A stretch of 64,000 nt of DNA, from contig JBEVVS010000013.1 of NCBI GenBank assembly GCA_040507005.1, positions 9,777 to 73,776 of the forward strand. The letters run 5' to 3'. The notes beneath the pieces were generated by a model. It did not search any database. It was not told the origin of the DNA and saw only the letters and a list, made by a program, of their open reading frames with translations. Shown in pieces: positions 36,394-45,489 of this stretch; the stretch's first letter is position 1, and each line of letters starts with the position of its first letter. Made by a program: the position numbers and the translations under genes. The DNA comes from Thiodiazotropha sp040507005 (GTDB lineage Bacteria > Pseudomonadota > Gammaproteobacteria > Chromatiales > Chromatiaceae).

Positions 36394-37776
36394 CTAAAAA
36401 GGAAATCCCCCGCCTCCCGGCGGCATGCCCCCGCCGGGAAACTTGCCCGCCATTCCCCGCATCATCTTTTTCATGCCTCCGCCCTTCATTTTTTTCATCA
36501 TTTTCTGCATCTGCATGAATTGTTTGAGTAATTTGTTGACATCCTGCACCTGGGTGCCGGAGCCGGCAGCGATCCGCCGTTTGCGGGAACCCTTGATGAC
36601 GGCGGGAAAGGAGCGCTCGTGGGGGGTCATGGAGTTGATGATGGCAATCAGCCGGCCGATCTCCTTGTCGTTCACCTGATTTTTCACATGGTCGGGTATC
36701 TCTCCCATGCCGGGCAATTTGTCCAGCAGTCCGCTCATCCCCCCCATATTGGCCATCTGCAGCATCTGCTCCTTGAAATCCTCCAGATCGAAGCCCTTGC
36801 CCTTTTGCAGCTTTTTCGCCAGCTGGGTCGCCTTCTCCTGATCCACCTTGCGGCTTACTTCCTCGACCAGGCTGAGGACATCGCCCATGCCTAAAATACG
36901 CGACGCGATTCGATCCGGGTGAAAGGCCTCCAGGGCATCGGTCTTCTCACCTACACCGATAAATTTGATCGGTTTACCGGTGATCTGGCGTATCGACAAC
37001 GCGGCGCCACCCCGGGCATCACCATCGGCCTTGGTCAGAATCACCCCGGTCAGGGGCAGTGCATCATTGAAGGCCTTGGCGGTATTGGCCGCATCCTGTC
37101 CCGTCATGCTATCCACCACGAACAGGGTCTCCACCGGGTCGAGGGCGCCATGCAGCTGCTTTATTTCGCCCATCATCTGCTCATCCACATGGAGTCGGCC
37201 GGCGGTATCCACAATCAGTACCTCGGCAAATCCCTTGGCCGCCTCCTTGACCGCCCGCTGGGCGATGGCCAATGGTTTTTCCTCACCCGAACTGGGTATG
37301 AAGTCGACCCCCACATCCCGGGCCAGGGTCTTGAGCTGATCAATCGCCGCCGGTCGGTAGACGTCGCAGCTCACCACGCTGATCTTCTTTTTCCCCTGCT
37401 GCAACAACCAACGGGCAAGCTTGGCCACACTGGTGGTCTTACCCGAGCCCTGCAAGCCTGCCATCAGGATCACCGCCGGCGGTTGTGCCGCCAGATCAAG
37501 GGCCTCGTTGGCCTCACCCATGACATGAATCAACTCGTCATTGACAATCTTTATCATGGTCTGGCCCGGAGTGAGGCTCTTCATCACCTCCTCACCGGTC
37601 GCCTTCTGCTTCACCTGATCGATGAACTCTCGCACCACCGGCAGGGCCACATCGGCCTCCAGCAGCGCCATGCGCACCTCACGCATGGTCTCCTTGATAT
37701 TGTCATCCGTGAGACGGCCCTGGCCGCGTAGATTGGTGAGCACCTTGCCCAGTCGTTGAGTCAGATTGTCAAACAT
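36394..37776 (-). CDS. ffh: signal recognition particle protein
   Basis: 460 residues; GTPase that targets membrane proteins to the translocon. N domain, then the G domain with GLQGSGKTTS (about 107-116), DVYRPAA, DTAGRLH (near 190) and TKADGDARGG (near 247), and a Met-rich M domain that ends in a glycine/proline tail GGGMPPGGGG. Divergent from ypjD. Confidence 0.98.
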   Translation of the reverse strand: MFDNLTQRLGKVLTNLRGQGRLTDDNIKETMREVRMALLEADVALPVVREFIDQVKQKATGEEVMKSLTPGQTMIKIVNDELIHVMGEANEALDLAAQPPAVILMAGLQGSGKTTSVAKLARWLLQQGKKKISVVSCDVYRPAAIDQLKTLARDVGVDFIPSSGEEKPLAIAQRAVKEAAKGFAEVLIVDTAGRLHVDEQMMGEIKQLHGALDPVETLFVVDSMTGQDAANTAKAFNDALPLTGVILTKADGDARGGAALSIRQITGKPIKFIGVGEKTDALEAFHPDRIASRILGMGDVLSLVEEVSRKVDQEKATQLAKKLQKGKGFDLEDFKEQMLQMANMGGMSGLLDKLPGMGEIPDHVKNQVNDKEIGRLIAIINSMTPHERSFPAVIKGSRKRRIAAGSGTQVQDVNKLLKQFMQMQKMMKKMKGGGMKKMMRGMAGKFPGGGMPPGGGGFPF

Positions 37777-37965
37777 GGCTGTCCTAGTGGGTAGCGTATG
37801 AATTGGGGGTCAATAACAAGTCGCAAACGAACAGTAAATCAGTATACCAGTCCGAGAGAAATACTCTCTATCTCTTTCACAGCAAGGGGAAAATATGCGA
37901 ACATCGCGGCTTATTCCCATGCACCAGGGCCTGCCAACAGACTCAAGTTAAGGATTTACAGGATC

Positions 37966-38760
37966 TTGATCGCCACACTCGCCATTCTCGCATATCTTGC
38001 CGCCGGCTCGATCCTGGCACTGCGCCTGTTCCGCAATCAGGAAGGCTCGAAGCTGCCCCGCGCCCTGGCGCTGGCTGTGGGGTTTCTCGGCGTGGCCCTG
38101 CATGCGGTTCCCCACTATCAAAACCTTATCTCATCCTCAGCTATCAATTTGGGCATTTTCAATGCCATGTCCCTGATCGCCTGGACCATCACCCTGCTGC
38201 TATTGGTCTCCAGCATCAGTAAACCGGTCGAGAATCTGGGCATTGTGATCATGCCCCTGGCGGCAGTTGCCCTGTTTCTGGAGAGTCGCTATCAAACGGT
38301 GCATTTCATCACCGAACAGGTCTCAGGGGGTTTGACCATCCATATCCTGGTCTCCATGCTGGCCTATAGCCTCTTCACCCTGGCCAGTGTGCAGGCGGTA
38401 TTGCTCGCTATTCAGGATCACCACCTGCGACAGCGTCATCCCGGCGGCTTCATTCGCGCCTTGCCACCGCTGCAGACCATGGAGAGCCTGCTGTTCGAAA
38501 TGATTGCGGTGGGCTTTGTCTTGTTGAGCCTTGCCCTGCTCTCCGGATTCGCCTTTCTGGAAAACATGTTTCAGCAGCAGCTTGCCCATAAGACCGTGCT
38601 TTCGATTATCGCCTGGGTTGTCTTCGGTACCCTCTTATGGGGGCGTTATCGCTTCGGCTGGCGGGGCCAGAAGGCACTGATCTGGACCCTCAGCGGCTTT
38701 GTGGTTCTGATGCTTGCCTACTTCGGCAGCAAGGTGGTGATAGAGTTGATTCTCAGTTGA
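37966..38760 (+). CDS. ypjD: YpjD-type cytochrome c assembly/heme-handling membrane protein
   Basis: 264 residues from a TTG start at 37966, preceded by AGGATTTACAGG. An ATG at 37798 would add 56 residues unlike the family, while the TTG start gives almost the E. coli YpjD length (263). The product is an eight-helix-type inner-membrane protein of the CcsA/HemX class, with conserved His in LHAVPHYQN and TGxxHILVSMLAYSLF-like HILVSMLAYS. Role in haem handling is inferred from the family. It lies head to head with ffh, as in many gammaproteobacteria. Confidence 0.85.
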   Translation: MIATLAILAYLAAGSILALRLFRNQEGSKLPRALALAVGFLGVALHAVPHYQNLISSSAINLGIFNAMSLIAWTITLLLLVSSISKPVENLGIVIMPLAAVALFLESRYQTVHFITEQVSGGLTIHILVSMLAYSLFTLASVQAVLLAIQDHHLRQRHPGGFIRALPPLQTMESLLFEMIAVGFVLLSLALLSGFAFLENMFQQQLAHKTVLSIIAWVVFGTLLWGRYRFGWRGQKALIWTLSGFVVLMLAYFGSKVVIELILS

Positions 38761-38790
38761 GGCTGGTCACTCAGGGGTGAGGAAAAGCGT

Positions 38791-39105
38791 TCAATCCCGC
38801 GACTGCTTTCGATAGGCCTGGACTGCATCTCTTCCCAGTTTGAGCTTTTTCCCGTCTCGCATGACATCCTCCCTGGCCGCTTCGCAGAGTGCCACAGTCC
38901 GGTCATTCAAGCTCACGATCTGCTGCATCCTCTCTTCAAATCCAGCGCTTTTGGAGGCTTCGGGATCGGCGAAGATCGCCTTCAGGGACTGCATCCGTTT
39001 GCGGTCCAGCTCCTCCAGCTCAGACCACTGCTCTTCCTCAGCCAGGCGGAAAATCTCCTGACTCAATTCAAAGGCCAGTTTCAGGTTTTGCTCGAGCGTA
39101 GGCAC
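38791..39105 (-). CDS. fliT: flagellar export chaperone FliT-like protein
   Basis: 104 residues, mostly helical (LKLAFELSQEIFRLAEEEQWSELEELDRKRMQSL). FliT homologues chaperone the filament cap protein FliD and are weakly conserved, so the position (just after fliS and fliD) carries much of the weight. Confidence 0.78.
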   Translation of the reverse strand: MPTLEQNLKLAFELSQEIFRLAEEEQWSELEELDRKRMQSLKAIFADPEASKSAGFEERMQQIVSLNDRTVALCEAAREDVMRDGKKLKLGRDAVQAYRKQSRD

Positions 39106-39155
39106 GGTGCGCTCCCCCCCGCGCTTGGTAATCCAGGGTTGATTGGATACACCGG

Positions 39156-39578
39156 TTATTTGGTTTTCACCACATCATTGATGTTTTTGGCATTCTGAAT
39201 GACTTCCGGCATCGCATCCCAAGCGGTTTTGATCTCTTTCAGCAACGATGCCACTTCATCCAGGGCCTCCACATCCTGATTGATGTTTGCCTCGAACAGA
39301 CGCCGGATCATGTAGTCATAGAGCATATCGAGGTTGTTGGCGATCTCACCGCCCTGTTCAAAGTCCAGGGCACCCCGCAGGGCCTCGATAACCGAGATGA
39401 TCCAATTGATCTCATTGTGTCTGGCTTCATGTTCCTTGCGCTGTATCGAGCCTCGTGCATTGGCAATCCCGTCCAAGGCCCCAGTCATCAGCATCTGCAC
39501 CAGTCTGAATGGGGTGGCATACATGGCTTCAGATGAAGCGGCTTGACGATAACTGTTTATTGCTGAGTTACTTACCAT
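39156..39578 (-). CDS. fliS: flagellin export chaperone
   Basis: 140 residues; binds the flagellin C-terminus in the cytoplasm before export. SYRQAASSEAMYATPFRLVQMLMTGALDGIANARG is a clear FliS start, with the helical YDYMIRRLFEANI near 88. Follows fliD by 45 bases. Confidence 0.96.
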   Translation of the reverse strand: MVSNSAINSYRQAASSEAMYATPFRLVQMLMTGALDGIANARGSIQRKEHEARHNEINWIISVIEALRGALDFEQGGEIANNLDMLYDYMIRRLFEANINQDVEALDEVASLLKEIKTAWDAMPEVIQNAKNINDVVKTK

Positions 39579-39623
39579 TATTAGACCTTCAAGCTGTCTG
39601 GGTTAAGCCAATGTTGTATACAC

Positions 39624-40979
39624 TCAGCTGTTCTGGATGGAAGCCAGCTGATTAGTAAGAAAGGTGCTGGTACTTTGCAGTATAGCAACCGTTTGATCCA
39701 AGGCTGCAAATTGTGCAACCAACTGTTTCTCATAATTGTCCAGACGTAGCTCCGCCCGTTCAATCTGTGTCTGCACATTGTCCTTCTGATTGTTCAGACT
39801 TTCATCTTTGGATTCGATAACCCCACCCACATCCAATAGCAGATCGGCGTAATTATAAAAACGGTTGGCGAAGCCTGTGGTTTCATTGGTCAGGATCTGT
39901 GTCACACGATCGAAATCGTTGACCAGTGCATCCGCCAGATCGCCGGTATCGAGGGAGAGCACACCCTCTCTGTCCCTGGTGATGCCGATCTCGAACAGGT
40001 AGGCACTGGCGCCATCCACGGTCGCGACCTGATTCAGGACATCCACAAACCCTTGTCGCATCCTGCGCAGGCTGCTGTCGCCCCCCAAAGAGCTCTCTTC
40101 CATGGCGTCGAACTCATCCATCACCGTGTTGTAGGCATCCACCAGTTCCTGGATACGCTCTTCGATCTGGGTGTTGTCCCGGGTGATCCCGATGGATGCG
40201 CTGCCAACGGCTACCAGTTCGATGGTTACCCCGGAGATGGCGCTGGTCACCGCATTCGATGCACTGGTGACGGTAAAGCCGTCGATGGTGAGGGAGGCAT
40301 CCTGGGCCGTGTCCACCTGTTCCGCCAACCCGTCGCCGCCGGCACCGATATAGAACAGCCTGGAGAGGCCGTTGGCATCGGTGTTGTTGCCATCATCACC
40401 ATCCACGAAGCTGACCGTGACGGCGTTCGCCGCACCGGTCTCCTGGCTGGTGAGGATCAAGCGGCTGCCGCCACTCTCATTCAGGATGGTGGCCGCAACC
40501 CCTGGATTGTCGGTGGCGCTGTTGATGGCATCACGCAGACCTTCCAGGGTGTTGTTGCTGGCATCCACGGTCAGATTCATGGTCGCCCCATCGACAGTGA
40601 TCGACAAGCTGCCTGTACCGACCGCGGTGTTGCTGTCTGTATAAGCGGAAGAGGCAAGCTTATCACCGCTCGCCAGCTGTCCCACAACGATGTCATAACT
40701 CGACACCGCGGCGTTTTCATCGGCGCTGACGGTGACTACCGATTCATCGGTGGTACTGGTGGAGAAGAGCGCCAGACCGGTAGCGGTGGTCAGATCTTCC
40801 ACGGTACTCTTGAAGGTGTCGATGGCGCTCTTGATCAGTCCATAGTCGCTGATCTGCTGATCGATCTGCTGCTCACGGGAGCGCAGCTGATCGAGGGGTC
40901 TTGCCTCGATCTGCAACAGCTGATTGATAATCGTGTTCCAGTCACTTCCTGAACCGATGCCTGAAAAACCGATTGCCAT
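39624..40979 (-). CDS. fliD: flagellar filament capping protein
   Basis: 451 residues; caps the filament and folds incoming flagellin. N-terminal GIGSGSDWNTIINQLLQIEARPLDQL and C-terminal RAELRLDNYEKQLVAQFAALDQTVAILQSTSTFLTNQL are characteristic. Follows flaG by 37 bases. Confidence 0.96.
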   Translation of the reverse strand: MAIGFSGIGSGSDWNTIINQLLQIEARPLDQLRSREQQIDQQISDYGLIKSAIDTFKSTVEDLTTATGLALFSTSTTDESVVTVSADENAAVSSYDIVVGQLASGDKLASSAYTDSNTAVGTGSLSITVDGATMNLTVDASNNTLEGLRDAINSATDNPGVAATILNESGGSRLILTSQETGAANAVTVSFVDGDDGNNTDANGLSRLFYIGAGGDGLAEQVDTAQDASLTIDGFTVTSASNAVTSAISGVTIELVAVGSASIGITRDNTQIEERIQELVDAYNTVMDEFDAMEESSLGGDSSLRRMRQGFVDVLNQVATVDGASAYLFEIGITRDREGVLSLDTGDLADALVNDFDRVTQILTNETTGFANRFYNYADLLLDVGGVIESKDESLNNQKDNVQTQIERAELRLDNYEKQLVAQFAALDQTVAILQSTSTFLTNQLASIQNS

Positions 40980-41016
40980 GATAAGCTAAGCCTCATCAAT
41001 AGTATGAGTACGACGT

Positions 41017-41403
41017 TTAAACCTTGTCATCGAGCAAGACGCCCGGTAACAGTTCGTCCTGCATCTCCTCGATATGGGAAATAACATGCAAGACCTGTTC
41101 CGGAGGGATCTGCCTGACCAATTCACCGGTTTCGGAGTCGACCACCCGTATCACCTGGGTGCCGGTCTCCTTATCGATACTGAATTCGAGATTCCGATTC
41201 ACCATCTGCGTCAGGTTTTCGACGTTGCGCGTCAGTTCTCTGCTGCTGACGACCGCCGTTTGTTCAATATCCTTTAGCGATCTCTTTTCACCCTCTACTG
41301 GGGGTGTCTGAGCCTGCACAGCAGGCGTCGGCGCCGTCTTGGAGACTTCGCGTTTGTAGCCATACTCATTGGCCAAATTGTTGATTACGTTTGACATGAT
41401 CAC
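41017..41403 (-). CDS. flaG: FlaG-family flagellar protein
   Basis: 128 residues. The C-terminal segment VNRNLEFSIDKETGTQVIRVVDSETGELVRQIPPEQVL (near 70-110) is the FlaG signature. Linked to filament length control in other bacteria. Sits between fliC and fliD as usual. Confidence 0.93.
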   Translation of the reverse strand: MIMSNVINNLANEYGYKREVSKTAPTPAVQAQTPPVEGEKRSLKDIEQTAVVSSRELTRNVENLTQMVNRNLEFSIDKETGTQVIRVVDSETGELVRQIPPEQVLHVISHIEEMQDELLPGVLLDDKV

Positions 41404-41430
41404 ACCCTATCCATCTGTGGGTTTAATCAT

Positions 41431-41455
41431 GGGGGCGGCTCATTGCGCCACCCCC
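41431..41455 (-). terminator. GC-rich hairpin after fliC (attenuating terminator)
   Basis: Stem GGGGGCGGC / GCCACCCCC with a seven-base loop lies just after the fliC stop codon. No T-run follows on the minus strand, so it may reduce rather than stop read-through into flaG. Confidence 0.55.
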
Positions 41456-41465
41456 ACGGTCATCC

Positions 41466-42236
41466 TTAACTGAGCAGTCCCAGTGCCAACTGCGGCAGTG
41501 AGTTGGCCTGCGCCAAGGCGGCAACGCCAGCCTGCTGCACGACCTGAGCACTGGTCATTCTGGCGGTTTCACGGGCGAAGTCCGCATCCATGACCCGTCC
41601 GGCGGCCGCATATTGTGCCTCTTCGATGGAAGCTGCTACGCGGGAGGCCGATGACAGACGGCTCTGCAGACTACCGACGTTGGCCAGTTCGGCTGCCACG
41701 GCGTTCAGGTCTGTGTCCACCGCTGCGATACTGCCGATGGTCGCGGTGTGAGCGGGTGCTGCCGAGGAGACAGTGATGGTCTGACCTGCGTTGGCGCCCA
41801 CCTGAATGGTGCCACCGCCACCGAATACTGCTGTGCCGTTGAAGGTGGCCCGTGCCAGGGCGTCCGTGATCTCAGTGGCCAAAGCGGTGAATTCAGTGGT
41901 CATATAACCCTGCTGGGCTGCGGTGTAGAGACCGCTGGCATATTGCACGGCGAGTTCACGCTGACGCTGCATCATGTCACTGACGGTCTGCAGGGTGGCG
42001 TCCGCCACGCTGAGATAGGAGATACCGTCTGCGATGTTGCGCTGGGCAACGGTCATGCCACGTGCCTGACCGGTTTGCAGCTGTGCGATGGCGAGGCCGG
42101 CGGCATCGTCTTTCGCCATGTTGATGCGCAGGCCTGAGGAGAGACGCTGGACTGCGGTTTCAAGGCTGGATTGGGTGCGACCTAGGTTTTTCTGTGCCGC
42201 AAGGGAGAATACATTAGTGTTGACTGTGATTGCCAT
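41466..42236 (-). CDS. fliC: flagellin
   Basis: 256 residues. The conserved N-terminal D0/D1 (MAITVNTNVFSLAAQKNLGRTQSSLETAVQRLSSGLRINMAKDDAAGLAI, split over residues 1-50) and C-terminal D1/D0 (ASRVAASIEEAQYAAAGRVMDADFARETARMTSAQVVQQAG) are present, with a very short middle, so D2/D3 are essentially absent. The QRQRELAVQ segment (90-98) matches the TLR5-recognised region of Salmonella flagellin. Filament subunit, exported through the flagellar apparatus. Start and downstream FliA promoter support expression as a class III gene. Confidence 0.97.
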   Translation of the reverse strand: MAITVNTNVFSLAAQKNLGRTQSSLETAVQRLSSGLRINMAKDDAAGLAIAQLQTGQARGMTVAQRNIADGISYLSVADATLQTVSDMMQRQRELAVQYASGLYTAAQQGYMTTEFTALATEITDALARATFNGTAVFGGGGTIQVGANAGQTITVSSAAPAHTATIGSIAAVDTDLNAVAAELANVGSLQSRLSSASRVAASIEEAQYAAAGRVMDADFARETARMTSAQVVQQAGVAALAQANSLPQLALGLLS

Positions 42237-42311
42237 GATCTAATTCCTCTATCGAACCAACGATGGCATCTGTGTAAGCGCTCTATCGTCGGTGATTTGC
42301 ATTTAGCGGAT

Positions 42312-42330
42312 ATACCAACAATTTTGGTAT
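42312..42330 (-). promoter_or_regulatory. 7-bp hairpin in the fliC leader
   Basis: ATACCAA and TTGGTAT pair around CAATT, within the expected untranslated leader of the fliC mRNA, about 75 bases before the start codon. Could stabilise the transcript or bind a regulator. Confidence 0.45.
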
Positions 42331-42348
42331 TTACCGCCTCCGATATTT

Positions 42349-42375
42349 GTAGCGGCCCAGCAGGCGGGAACTTTA
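42349..42375 (-). promoter_or_regulatory. FliA (sigma-28) promoter of fliC
   Basis: Minus strand: TAAAGTTC (42375-42368), 11-base spacer, GCCGCTAC (42356-42349), close to TAAAGTTT-N11-GCCGATAA. Transcription would start near 42340, giving a leader of about 100 bases. Confidence 0.7.
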
Positions 42376-42620
42376 ACCCGTTTCACACTTTGCATAACCC
42401 GCTCCCCAATCCGAGCAGGTATGATTACTCATTGTTTATATTAATATTTTTTAGGTCACGGAGTTTAATTCAGGGGGAAAATAGATCCTATGCCTTAGCT
42501 TCCCGAGCGTTCCACCGGGGGTTCGCCATTGGTCATATGGCATCATCCAGTCTGGATGGGATGCCGGTCTATTGCCCGATAACCGGCGCGATCATCGGCC
42601 TTAGGGATGAGATCTTCGGG

Positions 42621-43526
42621 CTAGAGATAGTTGAAGAGTGAAAGACCCTGCACCATGTTGAAGGTCTGCTGGGCCGCTTGCAGGGCCAGCATATCCTGCT
42701 CGAAACGACTGATCGCCTCGGCGATATCCAGGTCTTCTGTTTCAGATAGCGCGCTCTCCATGGTGAAGATGAAGTCCTCATTGATATAGCGCTGTTCATC
42801 GATGGTGTTGAGGCGTGCGCCGCCTCGCGCCCTGACGGTCACCATGTGCTCCTGGGCCAGCTGCAGATCATCCATGAATGCGCTGTTCGGCGCATCCGCC
42901 TCCATACCGGCGATGATGCCGTGCACGGTTTCGAAGATATTGCGTCTGCCCCCCGCGGCGGTTTCAACATTCATGAACACATCGAAACCGTTTTCCCGGT
43001 CCTGAACCTGTCGGGTGGCGGAGATCTGCAGGGTTCTGGCGCCCATGTCGCCGCTGTAGGCGAAGACCCCGTCTGCCGGGTTGTCGAAGGGTATGCCGTC
43101 GGCATCATATCCGGCGAAGATATATTCACCGTCACTGTCCCGGGTATTGGCCAACGCCATCAACTCATCATTGAGCTGACGCAACTCTTGGCCAATGGCC
43201 TGGCGCGCAGCCGGTGAATAGGTATCACTCTGCCCCTGGATGGCCAACTCCATGATCCGCGGCAGCAGGTTATCCACTCCCCTCAGGGTGGCCTCCTGCA
43301 GCTCGAGTCGGGATTGGGCCCGATCGGCATTGTTCTGATACTGTTCAACCTGGGTGATGGAGGTACGCAGGTCGAGCACATAGGCGGCACCGGGAGGATC
43401 ATCCTTGGGGGTCAAAATGCGTTTGCCGGTGGAGATCTGCATCTGTGCCCTGCTCACCTCCGACTGACGTTGCAGCATGCTATTGATACCACGGTCGAAC
43501 AGCATGGATGTGGAGACCCGGGCCAT
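42621..43526 (-). CDS. flgL: flagellar hook-filament junction protein FlgL
   Basis: 301 residues; forms the junction with FlgK. Flagellin-like ends: MARVSTSMLFDRGINSMLQRQSEVSRAQMQISTGKRILTPKDDPPGAAYVLDL and SEFDLAEAISRFEQDMLALQAAQQTFNMVQGLSLFNYL-like C-terminus. Follows flgK by four bases. Confidence 0.97.
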   Translation of the reverse strand: MARVSTSMLFDRGINSMLQRQSEVSRAQMQISTGKRILTPKDDPPGAAYVLDLRTSITQVEQYQNNADRAQSRLELQEATLRGVDNLLPRIMELAIQGQSDTYSPAARQAIGQELRQLNDELMALANTRDSDGEYIFAGYDADGIPFDNPADGVFAYSGDMGARTLQISATRQVQDRENGFDVFMNVETAAGGRRNIFETVHGIIAGMEADAPNSAFMDDLQLAQEHMVTVRARGGARLNTIDEQRYINEDFIFTMESALSETEDLDIAEAISRFEQDMLALQAAQQTFNMVQGLSLFNYL

Positions 43527-43530
43527 AGCA

Positions 43531-45489
43531 TTACCTCCTGACTGCGCCGATGAGGGTATCGAAGAGGGTGCCGGCCACGGAGATCACCTGGGCCGATGCC
43601 TGATAGGCCTGCTGAAACTGAATCAGCTTGGCCGCCTCTTCATCCAGATTGACACCGGAAATTTCCGCCATCGCCTCCTGGGAGCGCACCAGCAGACTCT
43701 CCTGGGCCCCCAGGTTCAACTCCGCGTGACGGGTCTTCGATCCCACATCAGAGACCATCTGAATATAGGTGGCATCGAAGCTGGCCGTCCCGCCCAGCAA
43801 CAGATTCTGGTTCTGCAGATTGTCCAATGCCAGGGCATTGCGATTATCGCTGCTGCCATTGGTATTGTTGCTGATGGTGAAGCTGTCCCCATCGGCGGGC
43901 ACTCCGGCGATGGTGAAACTGATATCCCCATAGAGGGCGAATTGGGCGCTCGGCACCTGGGTACCGGCGATGGTTGAAGTATTGAGATTGTCGTAAACGA
44001 TGAAATCGTCGAATGGATCCACACCGGGTGTCGATCCCGGATAGTAGACCTCGAAACCGCTGGTTGCCCCACCCTGATCGTCGTACACCAGTTGGATATC
44101 ACCAGCCAGGGGCAGGCCGGTCATGGAGCTATTGCCCGGCTGGGTAATACGGGCGTCGCCGCCGTTCAGGGGATTGCCGTTGCCATCCACGGCGGGCTGC
44201 ACCTGCACGGGACCGGCCGCCGCCAGTCGTCTCACGTCGCTGATCAGCAGATTGAGATCCTGTGAAGCGCTACGGGTCGGCTGTATCAGGAAGGTATCAC
44301 CGGTGATGGCGCCGGCGGCATTGATATTGATATCCAGGCCGTCGATGATATTTGCACCTGCCGCCAGGGTCTGGGTTGCGCCGGAGACCAGGTTCTGCAA
44401 GATAAAATCGGCGCCGTCGTAGGTCAGCTCATAGCTGTTCCCGGTCAGGTTGCCCACATTGTCGTAATCGACGGTGATGGAGCTGCCGTTACCCGGTGCC
44501 GACAGCACCTGAACCGAACTGGTGTTGAACAGGGCCGTGCCTACCAGGCCGTCCAGATCCAGGCCCATCTGGTGCTGGGTGTTAAGTTGATCGGCTATAC
44601 CCAGGGCGACCAGGCCCACCCTGTCCTGGGTGGGATCGAGAACCTCACTGCGAAACCGCAGCATGCCGCCAATAGTGCCGCCGGTGATCTGATCGGTGAT
44701 GATCTGGGTACCGAATGAATAGTTGAAGGTAATTTCGATATGACTGGGATCGAGGCTGGATGGCTGGGTGCCGATGGTGGCGGCACTGGTATCCATCACC
44801 AGGGGCTGGCCCTTGCCGATGAAGACATTGTAGGCCCCGTCGCTCTGTTGCAGAACCTGGATATCCACCAGTTCCGAGAGCTCGTTGACCAGCTGGTCCC
44901 GCTGATCCAGCAGGTCGTTGGGAGTACTGCCGTAGGCGAGTTTGATATCCGCATTGATATCGGCGATGTTCTGCGCCACCCGGTTGATCTCACCCACATT
45001 GAATCCGATCTGATTATTCAGTGTGGTGCGACTCTCCTCGAACTGCTGATCGAAATAGTGAAAGCGGTCGGCCATGGATTCCGCCTCGGTCAATACCAGC
45101 TGCCGTGCCGGGATCGAGGTGGGATCGTCGGCCAATCCCTGCAGGGCATTGAAAAAGCTCTGGATGGTGGGCTGGATGCCGGCATCCGGGTCCGCCACCA
45201 GGTCGTCGAGTCGCTGCGCCCCCTCGTAATAGGCGCTCAGTTCCGAGGTGACGGTCAAGCTGGTACGCATCTGACCGGCGACAAAGGCATCGTATTGGCG
45301 TTGGATCTCCGAGCTCTCGACACCGGTACCGATATAACCGGCCGGGCTCAGATCCGGCTGTCTGGTATTAAAGTCTATCCGCTGACGGCTGTAACCCTCA
45401 GTGTTGACGTTCGAGATGTTGTGTCCGGTGGTATCCAGGGCGTGCCGATTGGCAATCAACCCGGAGACACCGATGGATAGTATGCTCAC
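43531..45489 (-). CDS. flgK: flagellar hook-associated protein FlgK
   Basis: 652 residues. N-terminal ILSIGVSGLIANRHALDTTGHNISNVNTEGYSRQRI and C-terminal SGVNLDEEAAKLIQFQQAYQASAQVISVAGTLFDTLIGAVRR are the flagellar rod-hook motifs. Starts directly after flgJ. Confidence 0.97.
   Translation of the reverse strand: MSILSIGVSGLIANRHALDTTGHNISNVNTEGYSRQRIDFNTRQPDLSPAGYIGTGVESSEIQRQYDAFVAGQMRTSLTVTSELSAYYEGAQRLDDLVADPDAGIQPTIQSFFNALQGLADDPTSIPARQLVLTEAESMADRFHYFDQQFEESRTTLNNQIGFNVGEINRVAQNIADINADIKLAYGSTPNDLLDQRDQLVNELSELVDIQVLQQSDGAYNVFIGKGQPLVMDTSAATIGTQPSSLDPSHIEITFNYSFGTQIITDQITGGTIGGMLRFRSEVLDPTQDRVGLVALGIADQLNTQHQMGLDLDGLVGTALFNTSSVQVLSAPGNGSSITVDYDNVGNLTGNSYELTYDGADFILQNLVSGATQTLAAGANIIDGLDININAAGAITGDTFLIQPTRSASQDLNLLISDVRRLAAAGPVQVQPAVDGNGNPLNGGDARITQPGNSSMTGLPLAGDIQLVYDDQGGATSGFEVYYPGSTPGVDPFDDFIVYDNLNTSTIAGTQVPSAQFALYGDISFTIAGVPADGDSFTISNNTNGSSDNRNALALDNLQNQNLLLGGTASFDATYIQMVSDVGSKTRHAELNLGAQESLLVRSQEAMAEISGVNLDEEAAKLIQFQQAYQASAQVISVAGTLFDTLIGAVRR

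Larger units (their letters stand above)
42237..42620. other. fliC promoter and leader region
   Basis: 384 bases between flgL and fliC without a convincing gene. It holds the FliA promoter (42349-42375) and an inverted repeat in the leader (42312-42330). A 114-codon plus-strand frame at 42297-42641 crosses the promoter and enters the 3' end of flgL; I do not call it a gene. Confidence 0.6.

Noticed and set aside
37798..37965. ATG 37798 as start of ypjD
   Set aside because: Adds 56 residues unlike the family and leaves only 21 bases to ffh on the other strand; the TTG start at 37966 fits the known length.
42389..42406. GGAGCGGGTTATGCA as a sigma-54 site for fliC
   Set aside because: Spacing fits but the -24 half is weak (GGAGCG), while a better FliA match lies between it and fliC.
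42297..42641. 114-codon plus-strand frame between flgL and fliC
   Set aside because: Overlaps the FliA promoter and leader hairpin and runs into the end of flgL; composition is not protein-like.
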